8,654 nt of DNA from Phycisphaerales bacterium (GTDB lineage: Bacteria; Planctomycetota; Phycisphaerae; Phycisphaerales; UBA1924), in NCBI GenBank assembly GCA_029212425.1, contig JARGNC010000023.1:1-8654 (forward strand), read 5' to 3'. Positions 6,712 through 8,654 of the stretch are shown in pieces. The position numbers and the translations under genes are program-made. The notes below the pieces were generated by a model. It had not been told where the DNA came from and made no database searches. It saw nothing but the letters and a program-made list of their open reading frames with translations. Each line of letters starts with the position of its first letter. Positions within the stretch are counted from its first letter, which is position 1.

Positions 6712-7821
6712 ATGAGCCCATCCAAGCACAACACAAACTCCCCAAACCCAGGCACCTCCGAACCCAAAGTCCTCCTCGAAGACCTCACCGCCGACCTCCT
6801 CTGGCCATCCCTTCTCCGTGCCCCCGCCATGGCATTCTCCCCCTCCCGCTGGTTTCTGGGAATCGTCGCCGCATTCATGCTTGTCCTCGTCACCTCAATC
6901 TACTCCGCGGCCTTCTCCCCCGCAGAATCCCCACTCACAACACAAGCCGCCTACCCAGGATTCCAATCAATCCCCTACGCCCTCTCCACCCTCAACCCCG
7001 CGCTCATCATCAACACACTCGCCACCGGCGCACAACACCACATCGCACTCATCGCACAAGACCCCTGGACATCGCTCGCCCTCTACACCCCAATCCTCCT
7101 CATCATGGGAATCTTCGGATTCGCAATCACTCGCTCCGCAAGCATCGAGTTCGCCCTCGGACGACAAACCGACACCACCGCATCACTCAACGCAGCACTC
7201 CGCACCATCCGACAAATCGCACTCACAACCCTCGGCCCACTCCTCGCAGTCGCAATCCTCGCCGCAATCGTCATGCTCCTCGGACCAATCCTCGGCCTCC
7301 CAGTCGTCAACATCCTCGCCGCAATCCTCTACTTCATCGGACTCCTGCTCTCGATACTCATCGTCTGCATCCTCACCATGCACATCCTCACACTCCCACT
7401 CTCCATCTCCGCGCTCGCAATCGAAGGAACAGACGGCTTTGACGCCCTCCAACGCGCCTACGCATACCTCATCGCAAAGCCCATCAGACTCGCAATCTAC
7501 GCAACCATCCTCATCATCCTCGGCACAACAATCACCACCATCGTCGCGATCCTCGCCAACTGGTCCATCGCTACCACCGACGCGCTCGCCTCCACACTCA
7601 CCAACGACGCCGGACGCAGGGTTCTCACAGGCGACTCCGAAATGGCCGCCACCGAACCACTCGCAAACCGAATCATCTTCCTCGCCCAATCCACCCTCCA
7701 ACTCATCGTCATCGGCTACACACTCAGCCTCCTCTTCTGCTCATCAACCATGGCATACCTCTGCATCCGAAGAGTCAGCGACGGACAAGACATCACAGAA
7801 ATCTGGGACCCCACAAGCTAA
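6712..7821 (+). CDS. Polytopic membrane protein of unknown function
   Basis: This is a 369-residue protein from ATG 6712 that I cannot place in a named family. A soluble, Ser/Pro/Asn-rich N-terminus of about 45 residues precedes a first membrane segment at about 47-67. Further hydrophobic stretches lie near 121-140, 172-192, 197-229 (long enough for two), 258-282 and 321-350. The most protein-family-like piece is the soluble link AIEGTDGFDALQRAYAYL (236-253) after a membrane segment, and the C-terminus YLCIRRVSDGQDITEIW (349-365); I have the impression that such pieces recur in large planctomycete membrane proteins, but that is memory, not a search. No Shine-Dalgarno is visible before the ATG, in line with a short or absent leader. 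It is the only plus-strand gene, and its codons (CTC, ATC, ACC, GCA) follow the C-rich strand. It ends 16 bases from the end of truB, tail to tail. Confidence 0.85.
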   Translation: MSPSKHNTNSPNPGTSEPKVLLEDLTADLLWPSLLRAPAMAFSPSRWFLGIVAAFMLVLVTSIYSAAFSPAESPLTTQAAYPGFQSIPYALSTLNPALIINTLATGAQHHIALIAQDPWTSLALYTPILLIMGIFGFAITRSASIEFALGRQTDTTASLNAALRTIRQIALTTLGPLLAVAILAAIVMLLGPILGLPVVNILAAILYFIGLLLSILIVCILTMHILTLPLSISALAIEGTDGFDALQRAYAYLIAKPIRLAIYATILIILGTTITTIVAILANWSIATTDALASTLTNDAGRRVLTGDSEMAATEPLANRIIFLAQSTLQLIVIGYTLSLLFCSSTMAYLCIRRVSDGQDITEIWDPTS

Positions 7822-7837
7822 ACCCCACAAAAACAAC
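7822..7837. other. Convergent 16-base gap between the plus-strand membrane gene and truB
   Basis: The two genes end tail to tail with 16 bases between their stop codons. I see no GC-rich hairpin with a T tract on either strand, so termination either runs into the opposing gene or is Rho-dependent. Confidence 0.4.
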
Positions 7838-8575
7838 CTACAAATCCAACCCCTCAGTCGGTAGATCCCAAGGATCCAACGGCTCCCCAATCTCCTCAAG
7901 CGTGACCGCATCCTCAAGCAAGAACCCACCCACCGCTGTACGCTCAAGCGAAGCAAGCATCCCACCAACCTCAAGCTCAACACCAATGTCCCTCGCAAGC
8001 GAGCGGATATAGGTCCCCTTCCCACACCGGATATCAATCTCAAGTCTCGGCCAGCTGTAATCCACAATCTCGATCGAATCGATCCGCGCCGGACGAGACT
8101 TCATCTCGACATCCTCGCCCTTCCGCGCCATCGCATACGCACGCCGACCGTTGATCTTGATCGCAGAATACATCGGAGGCGTCTGCTCAATCTCCCCCAC
8201 AAACTGATCGCACACACGACGCACATCCTCAATCGTCGGCTCCCGCTCAATCTCAGCAGGCACCGGCTCAAACTCCATGTCACAGGACTCAGATGTATGC
8301 GCCAGATCCACCACAGCCCGGTACGACTTGTCCGTCCCCATGATCCGATCCTGCTCTTTCGTCGCCTTCCCAATCAGCACCACAAGCACCCCGCTCGCAA
8401 GCGGATCGAGCGTCCCGCCGTGCCCAACCTTCACTTTTTTGGGTGCCCCACCAGATTTCAACTTCCCCTTGACCACCCGACAAACCATCATCGAGGTCAG
8501 CCCCAACGGCTTATGAATGTTAAAAATCCCCCGGATTGGGGGCACTTCGCTCAATGGTGGGTGTTGATCAGTCAC
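7838..8575 (-). CDS. truB: tRNA pseudouridine-55 synthase TruB
   Basis: TruB isomerises U55 in the T-loop of tRNAs to pseudouridine, in the cytoplasm. From GTG 8575 the protein has 245 residues. Family signatures are GIFNIHKPLGLTS (16-28), the active-site loop GHGGTLDPLASG (51-62) with catalytic D57, SYRAVVDL with Y85, QTPPMYSAIKINGRRAY (131-147), and CGKGTYIRSLARDIG (184-198) with R191. The usual HTG or HTS before the catalytic loop is HGG here. The protein stops soon after the conserved GGFLLEDAVTLEEI, so the C-terminal PUA-like domain of the 314-residue E. coli enzyme is absent, as in many other bacteria. There is no ATG before residue M29. Possible starts are TTG 8602, GTG 8575 and GTG 8545; I prefer 8575 because it gives a lead of about 15 residues and an MTD-like beginning. 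No strong Shine-Dalgarno helps to decide. Confidence 0.93.
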   Translation of the reverse strand: MTDQHPPLSEVPPIRGIFNIHKPLGLTSMMVCRVVKGKLKSGGAPKKVKVGHGGTLDPLASGVLVVLIGKATKEQDRIMGTDKSYRAVVDLAHTSESCDMEFEPVPAEIEREPTIEDVRRVCDQFVGEIEQTPPMYSAIKINGRRAYAMARKGEDVEMKSRPARIDSIEIVDYSWPRLEIDIRCGKGTYIRSLARDIGVELEVGGMLASLERTAVGGFLLEDAVTLEEIGEPLDPWDLPTEGLDL

Positions 8576-8654
8576 CGCCAACAATACCGCCCGACAAGAC
8601 AAATGTGAAATTAGGGGGTAAATCCCGGTAGAAACCCTGAGTTTCCTGTGCTAT
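8576..8654 (-). other. Region upstream of truB to the window edge
   Basis: This short stretch holds no gene I can support. GAAAC-CCTGA-GTTTC (8631-8645) is a five-base inverted repeat. TAATTT at about 8612-8607 on the minus strand could be a -10 element, but no convincing -35 precedes it. It may be the truB promoter/leader or the tail of an upstream spacer. Confidence 0.25.

Noticed and set aside
6818..7864. A plus-strand Ser/Pro-rich frame (348 codons) overlapping the plus membrane gene
   Set aside because: It lies in a second frame of a convincing membrane-protein gene, and its low-complexity Ser/Pro/Gln composition is the signature of reading C-rich codons out of frame.
8631..8645. Inverted repeat upstream of truB as a riboswitch or terminator
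   Set aside because: A single five-base stem with no further conserved structure; too little sequence remains before the window edge.
1..8654. tRNA genes, CRISPR arrays, insertion sequences, DnaA boxes or att sites
   Set aside because: I looked for repeated units, transposase-like frames, tRNA-like cloverleaf segments and TTATCCACA-type boxes and saw none; nearly all sequence is taken up by intact core genes.

Overview
The window is a stretch of bacterial core chromosome of moderately high GC (37 of 60 and 34 of 60 bases are G or C in the two lines I counted). Gene content and protein style point to a planctomycete, perhaps class Phycisphaerae. The clues are a TruB with a GHGGTLDPLASG active-site loop, a long PBP2-like protein beside a SEDS protein, and two membrane proteins of unknown function. 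The taxonomic call is inference, not proof. Six of the eight genes with a recognisable role or frame lie on the minus strand in a mostly head-to-tail order; counting all eight, seven are on the minus strand and one on the plus strand.

Reading along the minus strand (right to left), the order is as follows. truB (tRNA pseudouridine-55 synthase) starts near 8575 and ends at 7838. A plus-strand membrane protein (6712-7821) converges on it. A second membrane protein (6653-5751) is transcribed divergently from the first. Next come folE2 (GTP cyclohydrolase IB, 5622-4762), a class B penicillin-binding protein of PBP2/MrdA type (about 4632-2251), a RodA/FtsW-type SEDS glycosyltransferase (2254-935), rsmG (16S rRNA G527 methyltransferase, about 843-118), and the first 40 codons of a probable DinG-like helicase (121 to the left edge).

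PBP2-RodA-RsmG-helicase looks like one transcription unit. The PBP2 stop and RodA start share ATGA, and the RsmG stop and helicase start share GTGA. The rsmG frame also runs open back into the end of rodA. PBP2 and RodA form the transpeptidase/glycan polymerase pair for cell-wall elongation. FolE2 makes dihydroneopterin triphosphate for folate or preQ0. RsmG and TruB modify rRNA and tRNA. The linkage of folE2 to the wall pair is positional only.

The plus strand is strongly C-rich and G-poor whichever strand is coding. This shapes codon use in both orientations and explains the many long antisense open frames. I found no RNA gene, mobile element, CRISPR array or origin, and no convincing evidence of a novel system. 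The points most worth a second look are the enlarged head region of PBP2, the uncertain rsmG start, the strand asymmetry, and the divergent membrane-protein pair with a palindrome between them.
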